Below are positions 28,862 through 37,477 of a stretch of 64,000 bases of DNA, one piece after another (within the stretch, counting starts at the first letter, position 1; each line of letters starts with the position of its first letter). Made by a program: the position numbers and the translations under genes. The notes beneath the pieces are model-generated. The model was given only the letters and a program-made list of their open reading frames with translations. It was not told where the DNA came from and did no database searches. Source of the DNA: Roseomonas sp. E05 (GTDB lineage Bacteria; Pseudomonadota; Alphaproteobacteria; Acetobacterales; Acetobacteraceae); assembly GCF_030063475.1 (NCBI RefSeq), contig NZ_JASIRT010000027.1:1-64000 (forward strand), written 5' to 3'.

Positions 28862-28883
28862 CTGGTCAAAGAACTTTACCAAG
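28862..28883. promoter_or_regulatory. Candidate operator between lldR-like and lldD genes
   Basis: An imperfect palindrome CTGGTCAAAG-AA-CTTTACCAAG lies in the 82-nt divergent gap. It contains TGGT and ACCA arms typical of FadR-family sites, but the spacing (11 nt) is longer than the usual 3 nt of TGGT-N3-ACCA, so the exact binding mode is uncertain. Confidence 0.5.
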
Positions 28884-28929
28884 AGCCCCGACGGCATGAC
28901 AATGGCGGCACCGGACCGAAGGGATCGCC

Positions 28930-30117
28930 ATGCCGCCTGTCACCAACATCGAGGACCTGCGCCGGATCGCCCGCCGGCGCATTCCCCGCGCCATCTTCGA
29001 CTATGCCGACCGCGGCTCCTATGACGAGGCCACCTACCGCGCCAACCGCGAGGATCTCGCGGCGCTGAAGCTGCGCCAGCGCGTGATGATCGACGTCTCC
29101 GACCGCAGCACTGCCAGCACCATGCTGGGCGAGCCGGTCAGCATGCCGGTCGCCATCGCGCCGACCGGCCTCACCGGCCTGTTCCACGCCGATGGCGAGA
29201 TCCACGGCTGCCGCGCCGCCCATGCCTTCGGCATTCCCTTCACCCTCAGCACCATGTCCATCTGCTCGATCGAGGACGTGGCGGCGGCGGTGGACAAGCC
29301 CTTCTGGTTCCAGCTCTACGTCATGCGCGACCGCGGCTTTGCGGAATCCCTCGTGCAGCGCGCGATCGCCGCGAAATGCTCGGCGCTGGTGCTGACGCTC
29401 GACCTGCAGATCCAGGGCCAGCGCCACCAGGACATCAAGAACGGCCTCGCCGTGCCGCCAAAGCTGACGCTCAGGAACGCGCTCGACGTCGCCACCAAGC
29501 CGCGCTGGGCGCTGGAGGTGCTGCGGGGCAAGCGCAAGACCTTCGGCAACCTGACCGAGGCACCGGGGGCGAAGGAGGGTCTCAGCACCCTCTCGCACTG
29601 GATCGCCGGGCAGTTCGACCCTTCCCTCTCCTGGAAGGACGTCGCCTGGATCCGCAAGATCTGGCCGGGCAAGCTGATCCTGAAGGGGGTGCTGGACGTG
29701 GAGGACGCCCGCATCGCCGCCGATTGCGGCGCCGATGCCATGGTCGTCTCCAACCACGGCGGGCGGCAGCTCGACGGCGCCCCCTCCTCCATCTCCGTGC
29801 TGCCCGCCATCGCCGAGGCGGTGGGCGACAAGACCGAGGTGCTGTTCGACGGCGGCGTGCGCTCGGGGCAGGACGTGCTGAAGGCGCTGGCCCTCGGCGC
29901 CAGAGGCTGCATGATCGGCAAGGCCTGGCTCTACGGGCTGGCGGCCGGCGGCGGCCCGGGCGTGACGCAGGCGCTGGAGATCATCCGCAAGGAGCTGGAC
30001 GTCTCCATGGCGCTGACCGGCACCAAGGACGTGCGCAATGTCACCGCCGAGGTGCTGCATGCCCCCCGCCGGGATGACGTGGTCCGGCCAGCCGGCTCGC
30101 GGCTGGAACTGGCCTGA
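28930..30117 (+). CDS. lldD: FMN-dependent L-lactate dehydrogenase / alpha-hydroxyacid dehydrogenase
   Basis: TIM-barrel flavoenzyme of 395 residues that oxidises L-lactate to pyruvate and passes electrons to the respiratory chain. Conserved features are IFDYADRGSYDE at the N-terminus, PTGLTGLFHADGE, FQLYVMRDR, the FMN-phosphate region FDGGVRSGQDVLKAL, and the catalytic His and substrate Arg in SNHGGRQLDG. The length fits LldD. It is divergent from an FCD regulator with a palindrome between them. Other 2-hydroxyacids (glycolate, mandelate) remain possible substrates. Confidence 0.88.
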   Translation: MPPVTNIEDLRRIARRRIPRAIFDYADRGSYDEATYRANREDLAALKLRQRVMIDVSDRSTASTMLGEPVSMPVAIAPTGLTGLFHADGEIHGCRAAHAFGIPFTLSTMSICSIEDVAAAVDKPFWFQLYVMRDRGFAESLVQRAIAAKCSALVLTLDLQIQGQRHQDIKNGLAVPPKLTLRNALDVATKPRWALEVLRGKRKTFGNLTEAPGAKEGLSTLSHWIAGQFDPSLSWKDVAWIRKIWPGKLILKGVLDVEDARIAADCGADAMVVSNHGGRQLDGAPSSISVLPAIAEAVGDKTEVLFDGGVRSGQDVLKALALGARGCMIGKAWLYGLAAGGGPGVTQALEIIRKELDVSMALTGTKDVRNVTAEVLHAPRRDDVVRPAGSRLELA

Positions 30118-30141
30118 GGCGGACGGACGGCAGGCGCCGCT

Positions 30142-30499
30142 TCAGTCGATCGCCTGGGCGTTGAGGAACAGCGCCTGCTCGAGCGCCGAGAAAAAGTGGC
30201 GGAACGGCTCCGGGTCCGCCACCTCCTCCATGTTGTACTGGCCGCTGATCCGGACGGCGGTCTGCCCCTTGCCGCGCGGGCGGACCGTGGCCGTAACGCG
30301 CAGCACATAGCCGTCCAGCTTGGTGGCAGTGACAGTCCCCAGGCTCTCGTCGGCCCGGTCGATGACGGAGCCGAGGTCCTGCAGCGCCACGAGCGTGGCG
30401 CGCAGCACCCGCATCTGGTTCGGCGTATCGAAGGCGCGCGTGGAGCAGGACCGCTGCGGCAGCGCAGGCCCGGCGCAAAGAAGTCGTCGTCACAGTCAC
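30142..30499 (-). pseudogene. Lipoprotein gene split by a frameshift
   Basis: The first frame from GTG 30499 gives a signal peptide (MTVTTTSLRRACAAAAVLL) and then runs into unrelated sequence. A different frame, with no start or signal, begins at the lipobox-type Cys (SCSTRAFDTPNQM) and continues to 30142 with VLRATLVALQDLGSVIDRAD and SGQYNMEEVADPEPF. This second part resembles a proteobacterial lipoprotein family with CSTR.(F/Y).TP after the Cys. One extra base (or two missing) near 30445-30451 would join them. It is either a recent pseudogene or a sequence error. Confidence 0.7.
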
Positions 30500-30654
30500 C
30501 TGCCTTCAGTCCCAATCGAAAGCCTTCATCACGCAACTGTGAAGACAAGGAGATTCATATCGAAAGCTTACATTCCCGACAGAGAATCTCGTTCTAGTTG
30601 GGCTGCCTCCACTTTTCTCCACATGCCGGAGGGTGCCCGTGGCCTTCGCCCTGC

Positions 30655-31242
30655 TCAGACGGCCTCGTAGCGCACCGTGCTGCCGTCATCCCCGCGCATG
30701 GAGAAGGCGACCCAGGTTCCCGCCGCGTCGTAGAGCGCCACCATGCCGCGCTCCCGCCATTCCCAGCGGGTCAGAGCGCCGTGGGGACTAGGCTGGGGTG
30801 CGCTGGTCAGCGGCAGGCCGGTCGCCGTGTCGAAGAGCGGGCGGTCCAGGCGCCCGGGCGCCCACCAGGAAAGCGGCGCCGCCTCGGCGGGCAGCCGCAC
30901 CGTGCCCCTGGGCCCTTCTCCGCGCAGCCCCCCGGGTGTGGCGACCAGTTGCAGCCGCCCTTCGTTGCCGTTGCGCAGCGTGCGCGCGGCGAAGCCCACC
31001 AGCCGGTCGTCCTGCCAACGCTCGGCATAGTCGTGCGTCATGCGGAATACGGTGAAGGAGAGCAGCTTCACCTCCAGGGTCACCACCGTCCGGGTCACGC
31101 CCCCCGGCTCGGCCCGGACCGTATGGGTGCCGATCTCGCGTCCCTCGCGCATCAGGCGGAAGCGGTAGCCGCCGGTTGGCATGGCGCGGGTGGCGACAGG
31201 CAGCGCCAGCAGCGGCGCCGCGAGCAATGCGCGGCGCCGCAT
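30655..31242 (-). CDS. DUF6134-like secreted/periplasmic protein
   Basis: The 195-residue protein has a cleavable signal peptide (MRRRALLAAPLLALPVATRA), so export is expected. The mature part is beta-rich: GGYRFRLMREGREIGTHTV, then a repeat of charged strands, and a conserved LSWWAPGRLDRPLFDTATG motif typical of DUF6134 proteins as I recall them. The function is unknown. GAAGGG lies about 5 nt before the ATG at 31242, which overlaps the stop of a broken dehydrogenase remnant upstream. Confidence 0.75.
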   Translation of the reverse strand: MRRRALLAAPLLALPVATRAMPTGGYRFRLMREGREIGTHTVRAEPGGVTRTVVTLEVKLLSFTVFRMTHDYAERWQDDRLVGFAARTLRNGNEGRLQLVATPGGLRGEGPRGTVRLPAEAAPLSWWAPGRLDRPLFDTATGLPLTSAPQPSPHGALTRWEWRERGMVALYDAAGTWVAFSMRGDDGSTVRYEAV

Positions 31243-31341
31243 CAGCCCTTCGCCCGCAGGCTGGCGCGCCCGCCATCCACGCCGATGACCTGGCCGGTGA
31301 TCCGGGCCGCCTGCGGTGAGCACCACGATCCGCTCCGCCAT
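31242..31341 (-). pseudogene. C-terminal remnant of a short-chain dehydrogenase
   Basis: The minus-strand frame ending at TGA 31242-31244 reads CSPQAARITGQVIGVDGG, the standard SDR ending (ITGQ.I.VDGG), then RASLRAKG. Just upstream the motif continues as ERIVVL in a different frame, so a frameshift lies near 31320. No Rossmann N-terminus (TGxxxGIG) or YxxxK site is present; the sixA gene occupies the expected space on the other strand. Confidence 0.65.
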
Positions 31342-31456
31342 CCGCCCTGCTCCCCGCCTGTTGCGTCCCGGTCGGCAGATGGGGGCGGTCACGGGAAGCG
31401 TAACCCCGCGCCGCCCCCCCCGCGACAGCGGCAGCGCGGCGTGCCAGATTGGGGCC

Positions 31457-31990
31457 ATGCGGCAATTGCTCCTGCTGCGGCACGCCAAGTCGTCATGGGA
31501 CGACCCAAGCCTGCCCGACCATGCCCGCCCGCTGAACGCGCGCGGAAAACGCGCGGCCGCCGCCATGGCGGGGGTGATGCACGATCTCGGGCTGGCGCCC
31601 GACATCGTGCTCGTCTCCTCGGCGCGCCGCACCCTGCAGACGCTGGAAGCCCTGGCGCCGCTGCCGGACAGCCCGATCGTGGAGCCAATGGACGATCTCT
31701 ACCTGGCGCCCTGGCCGCGCCTGCTGGAGGCACTGCACAGCGCGCCGGAGACGGCGCGCAGCGTGCTGCTGATCGCGCACAATCCCGGCCTGCACGACCT
31801 GGCCCTGGCCCTGGCGGGCCCGGCCGGCATGGCTGGCCGCGCGCCCGGCACGCAGCGGCTCGCGGCAGGCTACCCCACCGGCTCGCTGGCGGAATTCGCC
31901 GTCGCGGCACCCTGGCGCCTGCTGGAGCCCGGCAGTGGCCGGCTGGTGCGCTTCATCGCCCCGAACGATCTGCCGGAAATGGCGGGATAG
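31457..31990 (+). CDS. sixA: SixA-like histidine phosphatase
   Basis: Histidine phosphatase-fold protein of 177 residues. The nucleophilic His lies in LLLRHAKSSWDDP and the second catalytic His in LIAHNPGLHDLA. The short form without extra domains matches SixA, which dephosphorylates His-containing phosphotransfer domains in E. coli. The start at 31457 has GGGG 3-6 nt upstream. The CHAD protein follows after 2 nt, so the two are probably co-expressed. Such pairs occur in phosphate or polyphosphate contexts; the link here is inference. Confidence 0.85.
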   Translation: MRQLLLLRHAKSSWDDPSLPDHARPLNARGKRAAAAMAGVMHDLGLAPDIVLVSSARRTLQTLEALAPLPDSPIVEPMDDLYLAPWPRLLEALHSAPETARSVLLIAHNPGLHDLALALAGPAGMAGRAPGTQRLAAGYPTGSLAEFAVAAPWRLLEPGSGRLVRFIAPNDLPEMAG

Positions 31991-31992
31991 GC

Positions 31993-33441
31993 ATGCTCCT
32001 GCACCTCCGACTCGCATTGCCGGCCGACGCCGCCATGGCCATCTGGCGCCACGCGGCGCTCACCGGGAGGCGGCGCCCGCGCGCCACCGCCGAGCAGTGG
32101 GCCTGGCTGGACAGCGCCGAAGACATCCTGGCCAAGGCCGGGTTGGCATTGCGCAGCCCGCCACAGGGCGGCCGGCGCCTGTGCCGGCTGGAGCCGCCCG
32201 CCGGCTTCCGTCTGCCCGGCACGCCTGCCGGTGAGCCGGAGCTGCTGCCGGCAGGCACCGCCCCACCTGAGGCCGGGGGGGCGGCCCTGGCACCGGTGGC
32301 CCGCTATGCCGGCCGACTGCAGCAGAGCGTGCCGGATGCGGCCGGCGTCACGCTGCGGCTGCGCATCGGCACCCTCGCGGCAGGAGACATGACGCGGGCG
32401 GTGGCGCTGCTGGAACTGGAGGGGCCGGATTTGCCCGTCCTGGATCTGGCCGCCGCCCTCGCCGAGGACCTGCCGCTGCTGCCCGCCGTATCCGGGCTCG
32501 ACGCGATGGCGCTGGCGCTGCGGCGCGGCGCGGCCGCACCCCAGCACGGCCGGCGCGGACCGCCCGATCTCGGTGCGGCGGAGGCGGCGGAGGATGCGCT
32601 GGCCCTGGCCATCGCCCACCTCACCGATGTGCTGCTGGCCCATGCGCCCGCCGCCCGCCCCGAAAGCGGCCCGGAGGCCGTGCACCAGTTGCGCGTCGCC
32701 GCCCGGCGGCTGCGCTCCTGCCTGCGGCTGTTCCGGCCGGCGCTCGACGGCCCCGCCCTTCGCGTGCTGGACGCGCTGCTGCGCGATTTCGCCCGGGCCC
32801 TGGGCGAGGCGCGCGAATGGGACGTGTTCCTGGGCGAGCTGGGCGCCGAACTCGCGGCCGCGCTGGGACCGGACCGGCGCTGGGAGCAGCTGCTGCGGGC
32901 GGCGGAAGCGCGCCGCCAGGCGGCCTATGCCCAGTTGCGCGCAATGCTCGACGGCCCCGCCTTCCGCGCGCTGGTCTGGCAGGCGGTGCGAACCGCCGCG
33001 CTTCGCACATGGGATCTGCCCGAGGGGACGGAGGCCGCCCCGCCCCTGCGCGGCCTGGCGGCGGAACTGCTGACCCGGCGCCACCGCAAGCTGCTGAAGG
33101 AGGGCCGGAACCTCGAGTCCCTCTCCGACGAGGCGCGGCATGAATTGCGGCTGAAGGCCAAGCGCCTGCGCTATGCGGCGGAACTGTTCGCGCCGCTCTG
33201 GCCCGGCAAGCCCGCGCGCCGTTTCCTGAAGCGCATTGCTGCCCTGCAGCAGGCGCTGGGGCTGGCGAACGACACCGTCACCGCGCGGGCGCTTGTCGCC
33301 AGCCTCGGCCGCGCCGCACCGGCCTGGGCGGTGGGACTCGCGGAAGGCTGGGCGCTGGCGGCCACCCGCGGCGTTCGGCAGGAAAGCCTGCCGGCCTGGC
33401 GGCGGTTCGCCCGGCTGGACCCGTTCTGGAAGCCGGAATGA
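31993..33441 (+). CDS. CHAD domain protein
   Basis: The 482-residue protein has a C-terminal CHAD domain (about 195-480) with its conserved basic helices: EAVHQLRVAARRLRSCLRLF, RRHRKLLKEGRN and ELRLKAKRLRYAAELF. CHAD domains are helical, bind polyphosphate and often follow a CYTH triphosphatase domain. The N-terminal 190 residues are beta-rich with LRLRIG and a charged EL..GD pattern, but lack a convincing ExExK motif, so this half may be a degenerate CYTH domain. The start ATG at 31993 lies 2 nt after sixA. Confidence 0.85.
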   Translation: MLLHLRLALPADAAMAIWRHAALTGRRRPRATAEQWAWLDSAEDILAKAGLALRSPPQGGRRLCRLEPPAGFRLPGTPAGEPELLPAGTAPPEAGGAALAPVARYAGRLQQSVPDAAGVTLRLRIGTLAAGDMTRAVALLELEGPDLPVLDLAAALAEDLPLLPAVSGLDAMALALRRGAAAPQHGRRGPPDLGAAEAAEDALALAIAHLTDVLLAHAPAARPESGPEAVHQLRVAARRLRSCLRLFRPALDGPALRVLDALLRDFARALGEAREWDVFLGELGAELAAALGPDRRWEQLLRAAEARRQAAYAQLRAMLDGPAFRALVWQAVRTAALRTWDLPEGTEAAPPLRGLAAELLTRRHRKLLKEGRNLESLSDEARHELRLKAKRLRYAAELFAPLWPGKPARRFLKRIAALQQALGLANDTVTARALVASLGRAAPAWAVGLAEGWALAATRGVRQESLPAWRRFARLDPFWKPE

Positions 33442-33504
33442 ACCACCGCACCGCGCGGATCGGCGCTTGAAGGCCCCCCTCTCTTTGGTCTAACGCTTCA
33501 CGAC

Positions 33505-34068
33505 GTGTTGTCCCGCCGTCGTATTTTTCGTCCCGCCCGGTCTTCCCGCCGCTGGGGCGGCGCCGCCCTAGGAGGCGGTGCCGCGTTCCTGGCGCTCGGG
33601 CTGATCGGGCTCGGCCTTCCGGCCAACCTGTTCGGCTCCGCGCCTCGCGAGCAGGACTGGATGGCGGAGGCGGCATTGGTGCGCGTGGTGGATGGCGACA
33701 CGCTGCGCCTCGGCGACCGGACGCTGCGGCTGGCCGGCCTGCTCTCCCCCCAGCGCGGACAAACCTGCACGACGGCCAGCGGGGTGGGCTTCGACTGCGG
33801 CGCCGCGGCGGCCGAGGCGCTGGCGCGGCTGGTCGAGGGGCGCGACGTCGTCTGCCGGGTGCAGGGGCGCGATCACTTCGGGCGGGCCCTCGGCACCTGC
33901 AAGGCCGGCGCGCTGAATGCGAACGCCGCCCTGGTGGAGGCCGGCTGGGCCCTCGCCGATGAGGACGCACCCGACTTGGCCAAGGCCGAGGCGGCGGCGC
34001 ACGACGCAAAGCGCGGGCTGTGGTCGCACCTTGCCGGTGCCCCCGCAAGCTGGCGCGCACGCTTCTGA
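33505..34068 (+). CDS. Thermonuclease-like (SNase) protein, membrane-anchored or secreted
   Basis: The 187-residue protein has an N-terminal hydrophobic segment (about 18-42; GGGAAFLALGLIGLGLP) preceded by many Arg residues, and a staphylococcal-nuclease OB-fold domain (about 55-180). Visible motifs are VVDGDTLRLGDRTLRLAGL, a Cys pair absent from staphylococcal SNase (TCTTASGVGFDCG), and GRDHFGRALGTC with ALVEAGWALAD. It may cut nucleic acids in the periplasm. The start is GTG at 33505. Confidence 0.8.
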   Translation: MLSRRRIFRPARSSRRWGGAALGGGAAFLALGLIGLGLPANLFGSAPREQDWMAEAALVRVVDGDTLRLGDRTLRLAGLLSPQRGQTCTTASGVGFDCGAAAAEALARLVEGRDVVCRVQGRDHFGRALGTCKAGALNANAALVEAGWALADEDAPDLAKAEAAAHDAKRGLWSHLAGAPASWRARF

Positions 34069-34197
34069 ACGGGCCTGCGGCACCGCGGAGCACCCCCCGT
34101 GGATGGACAAGCCGCCGGCCCGACGCCTAATCTTGCGCCGCATCATTGACGGCGTCACGCAATGCGGGCGCCGCCCTCCGGAAAAGAGGAAGACGTT

Positions 34198-35505
34198 ATG
34201 AGCAGCACGGCCAAAGGGACCGTCACCGTCACGCTCGACGGGAGCAATCGCTCCGCTACCCTGCCCCTTATCCAGGGTTCGATCGGCCCCGACGTTTTCG
34301 ACATTCGCAAACTCTATGGCGAACTCGGCGTCTTCACCTTCGATCCCGGTTATGGTGCCACGGCTGCCTGTGACAGCGCCATCACCTATATCGATGGCGA
34401 CCAGGGCATCCTGCTCTACCGTGGCTATCCGATCGAGCAGCTGGCCGAGCAGAGCAATTTCCTGGAGGTGTCCTACCTCCTGCTGAACGGCGAGCTGCCG
34501 AACAAGGAGCAGCTGGCGAAGTTCGAGCGCGGCGTGATCCTGCACACCATGGTGCACGAGCAGCTGCGGCGCTTCTTCGACGGCTTCCGCCGCGACGCGC
34601 ACCCGATGGCGATCCTCTGCGGGGTGGTCGGCGCGCTGTCCGCCTTCTACCACGACAGCCTCGACATCAACGATCCGGCGCAGCGCGAGATCAGCGCCTT
34701 CCGCCTGATCGCGAAGGTGCCGACGATCGCGGCCTGGGCCTACAAGTACTCGATCGGCCAGCCCTTCATGTATCCGCGGAACGACCTCGGCTACGCTGAG
34801 AACTTCCTCTACATGATGACCGCCGTGCCGGCCGAGGAGTGGAAGCCGAACCCGATCCTCTCCCGCGCGATGGACCGCATCCTGGTCCTGCACGCGGATC
34901 ACGAGCAGAACGCCTCCACCTCCACGGTGCGCCTGGCGGGCTCGACGGGCGCCAACCCCTTCGCCTGCATCGCCGCCGGCATCGCCGCGCTGTGGGGCCC
35001 CGCGCATGGCGGCGCCAACGAGGCCGTGCTGAAAATGCTCGGCGAGATCGGCCATCCCGAGAACATCCCGGACTTCATCAGCAAGGTGAAGGACAAGAAC
35101 AGCGGCGTGAAGCTGATGGGCTTCGGCCACCGGGTCTACAAGAACTTCGACCCGCGCGCGAAGATCATGCGCGAGACCTGCCACGAGGTTCTGGCCGAGC
35201 TGGGCATCAAGGACGAGCCGCTGCTCGACCTGGCAATGGAGCTGGAGCGGATCGCGCTGGAGGACGACTACTTCGTCTCCCGCAAGCTCTACCCGAACGT
35301 GGATTTCTACTCGGGCATCATCCTGAAGGCGATGGGCATCCCGACCCACATGTTCACCGTGCTCTTCGCCGTGGCCCGCACGGTGGGCTGGGTGAGCCAG
35401 TGGAAGGAGATGATCGAGGACCCCGGCCAGCGCATCGGCCGCCCTCGGCAGATCTACACCGGCGCCACGGAGCGCTCCTTCAAGCCGGTCGAGCAGCGCG
35501 GTTAA
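34198..35505 (+). CDS. gltA: Citrate synthase
   Basis: Condenses acetyl-CoA and oxaloacetate at entry to the TCA cycle. The 435-residue type II (hexameric, gram-negative) form has an N-terminal beta domain and catalytic residues in [29 protein letters not shown] and [14 protein letters not shown] (His, His, Asp). The start at 34198 has AGAGGA about 8 nt upstream. It stands alone and ends in a strong intrinsic terminator. Confidence 0.97.
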   Translation: MSSTAKGTVTVTLDGSNRSATLPLIQGSIGPDVFDIRKLYGELGVFTFDPGYGATAACDSAITYIDGDQGILLYRGYPIEQLAEQSNFLEVSYLLLNGELPNKEQLAKFERGVILHTMVHEQLRRFFDGFRRDAHPMAILCGVVGALSAFYHDSLDINDPAQREISAFRLIAKVPTIAAWAYKYSIGQPFMYPRNDLGYAENFLYMMTAVPAEEWKPNPILSRAMDRILVLHADHEQNASTSTVRLAGSTGANPFACIAAGIAALWGPAHGGANEAVLKMLGEIGHPENIPDFISKVKDKNSGVKLMGFGHRVYKNFDPRAKIMRETCHEVLAELGIKDEPLLDLAMELERIALEDDYFVSRKLYPNVDFYSGIILKAMGIPTHMFTVLFAVARTVGWVSQWKEMIEDPGQRIGRPRQIYTGATERSFKPVEQRG

Positions 35506-35535
35506 CCGCCGCATTCCGCGCCGCCAGCCAGGAGA

Positions 35536-35572
35536 AGCCCGTCACAGTTCGCTGTGGCGGGCTTTCTTGTTT
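35536..35572 (+). terminator. Intrinsic terminator of gltA
   Basis: AGCCCGTCACAG (35536-35547) pairs over 12 bp, with one G-U, with CTGTGGCGGGCT (35552-35563) around TTCG. It is followed by TTCTTGTTT. It starts 31 nt after the gltA stop. Confidence 0.9.
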
Positions 35573-35790
35573 GGATGGCGCTGCAAGAACGACTTCCAAG
35601 TTATTGCAGGCCATTAAGTTAAGTTAAAACTCCTGCCAGAAGAATGCAGCTAAAAGGGTACCCAAAGTTAGCGCAGCCATCCGCTTGCGCAGAAAAAATC
35701 TCGGAAATTTTATATCTTCCTCTTGATCACAAATTCGAGATCGCATTCATTGTTCCCCGTAGCTGCAAAATGCGGACGGAAACACCTCTG

Positions 35791-36444
35791 ATGTGCGACT
35801 CAGGCCGACCGGAACTTATCTATCGCTCGCTGGACGACTTGGTCCGCCGCCGCCTGCGCACCTGGCCGCAGCGGCCGCCCGGTGCCATGGACTCGCCAAA
35901 GCAGCGCGGCATCTGGATGCGGGCCCGCCCCGGGGATGCCGATACCAGCATCCATCCCTTCCTGCGGCTGCCAGGCTCCAACCGGCTCCGGACCTTGCCG
36001 GACGGACTTTGGCTGCATTTCAGCCCTGACCCCGCGGACGCCTATTGCGACATCCTCTGCATCGAAGCCTGCTCGACCCTGCAGAACCTGCTGGACAAGC
36101 GCTCCCGCTTCGCCCCCTCCACCACCTCGCTGCTGGCGGTCTGCCCTGTGCCCTGGCTGACGGCCCCGCTCGAACCGGAGAATGACAAGCCGCGTTGGCA
36201 GCACATCAAGCTGCTGCGCCAGCAACCGGTCGAGCCGCTGGTGCTGCCGGTGCGCGATGTTCGGGTGCTCTACGGGCTGAAAAGCCGGCAGTATGACGGT
36301 TTCGCGCGCACCCAGATGCCCCAGGCGCACGAGTATTTCTGCCCGATGGACGCGCTGACGGACGAGCAGGGCGCCAGCAATCCCGCCATGCAGGCGCTGA
36401 TCGCCCGGGCCTCGGGAGCGGCCAATTTCATGCTGCTGCCCTGA
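35791..36444 (+). CDS. Orphan protein of unknown function
   Basis: Not recognised. Starting at MCDSGRPELIYRSLDDL it has 217 residues; ATG 35770 is an alternative and the open frame reaches 35644, through sequence of clearly lower GC. It is rich in Pro and Cys (ILCIEACSTLQNLLD, LAVCPVPWLTAPLEP) and has no signal peptide or membrane segment. The first 200 nt after gltA have an AT content unlike the rest of the window, suggesting a foreign boundary. It is isolated between two terminators. I cannot name a function. Confidence 0.6.
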   Translation: MCDSGRPELIYRSLDDLVRRRLRTWPQRPPGAMDSPKQRGIWMRARPGDADTSIHPFLRLPGSNRLRTLPDGLWLHFSPDPADAYCDILCIEACSTLQNLLDKRSRFAPSTTSLLAVCPVPWLTAPLEPENDKPRWQHIKLLRQQPVEPLVLPVRDVRVLYGLKSRQYDGFARTQMPQAHEYFCPMDALTDEQGASNPAMQALIARASGAANFMLLP

Positions 36445-36497
36445 GAGAGGGGCGGAACGGTGGCGCAGGGAAGGTTATCCACCGCTTTCGCTGCCCA

Positions 36498-36524
36498 GCT
36501 GTCAGGGCGGGGCGCCCTGACAGC
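36498..36524. terminator. Bidirectional terminator between orphan gene and USP
   Basis: GCTGTCAGGGCG (36498-36509) and CGCCCTGACAGC (36513-36524) form a perfect 12-bp stem with loop GGG, between two convergent genes. A second self-complementary GC-rich stretch follows immediately (about 36524-36552). Confidence 0.75.
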
Positions 36525-36555
36525 GGGCCCGGCCGGCCGGGCCGGCGGGCCACGG

Positions 36556-37395
36556 TTAGTGGCTGAGCAGACAGCAGCAGGCGGGATGCACCATCAGCTC
36601 CCGCGTGACTCCGCCGAAGATCCACTCGCGCAGCCGGGCATGGCCATAGCCGCCCGCCACGATCAGGTCGGCGCCGAGCGCGGTGGCCGCGGCGGCGATC
36701 TGCCGGGCGGCGGTCGGCTCCCGGCGTGCGCAGGCCGCGCTCTCGGCCCGCGCACCGTGACCGCGCAGATAGGCAGCCACATCGGCGGTGCGGCGCTCAG
36801 CGTCGGCGACCGATTCCTCCGGCTCGCAGACTTCCAGCACCTGAACGCGCTCCGCCCGCGCCAGAAGCGGCAGAGCGTCCTGCACGGCCCGTCGGGCCTC
36901 CCGCCGGTCCTTCCAGGCCACCAGAACCCGTGCGGCAGGCAGATGGCCGATTCCCGGCGGCACCAGAAGGACGGGCCGCCCCGCCTGCATCAGCACGTCG
37001 CCCGGCTCGGCCGCGCTGATGAAATTGCTGCCGAACGCGCCCCTGCGCGGGCTCATCACCAGGAGATCCGCCGCGCGGGCCTCCCGCGACACGGCGGTGG
37101 CAGGGAACTCCGTGAAGCTGCGCCATTCGGTGTGCTCGCCGGCCGCGCCGGCGGCGCCGCGGAATCGCGCCTCGGCGGCCCGCAACATCTCCTCCAGCTC
37201 GGCCATCTGCAGCGTGATGACCTGTGCCGAGGCCGAGCCGTAGGAGGCCACGCTCATGGTCAGGGCGACGTCGCCCGCCGCGATGCCGATCAGCCGTGCG
37301 CCAAAGCGCTGGGCCAGGTCCGCCGCCAGGCCGACCGGCAAACCCGCCGCATCATCTGCCGGCACATGGACCATAATGCTCCTGTAGCCCTGCAT
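36556..37395 (-). CDS. Universal stress protein, two UspA domains
   Basis: The 279-residue protein has two UspA folds: about 1-140 (YRSIMVHVPADDAAGLPVGL... ADLLVMSPRR) and about 150-279 (ARVLVAWKDRREARRAVQDALP, ending GADLIVAGGYGHARLREWIFGG). The second ATP-binding-type G-x2-G-x9-G motif is only partly matched. Tandem USPs are typical of microaerobic and redox regulons. GGAGGAG lies about 9 nt before the ATG at 37395. A symmetric FNR/FixK-type site lies 69 nt upstream. The gene is downstream of the N-ATPase operon on the same strand. Confidence 0.88.
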   Translation of the reverse strand: MQGYRSIMVHVPADDAAGLPVGLAADLAQRFGARLIGIAAGDVALTMSVASYGSASAQVITLQMAELEEMLRAAEARFRGAAGAAGEHTEWRSFTEFPATAVSREARAADLLVMSPRRGAFGSNFISAAEPGDVLMQAGRPVLLVPPGIGHLPAARVLVAWKDRREARRAVQDALPLLARAERVQVLEVCEPEESVADAERRTADVAAYLRGHGARAESAACARREPTAARQIAAAATALGADLIVAGGYGHARLREWIFGGVTRELMVHPACCCLLSH

Positions 37396-37463
37396 AAGAT
37401 CTGGCTCCTCCGCACGGAATGGCGATCGTCCGGCTAGCGCAGCACGCCCCGTGCCCACCGTCC

Positions 37464-37477
37464 CTGACCTATGTCAG
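37464..37477 (-). promoter_or_regulatory. FNR/FixK-type box upstream of USP
   Basis: CTGAC-CTAT-GTCAG is a perfect palindrome with the TGA-N6-TCA core of FNR/FixK sites (consensus TTGAT-N4-ATCAA). It lies between the atpG stop and the USP start, centred about 75 nt upstream of the ATG, a usual activating distance. Confidence 0.6.

Noticed and set aside
28930-30117. lldD as possibly truncated because neighbours are broken
   Set aside because: Length, FMN site and catalytic His/Arg motif are all complete, so the gene looks intact.
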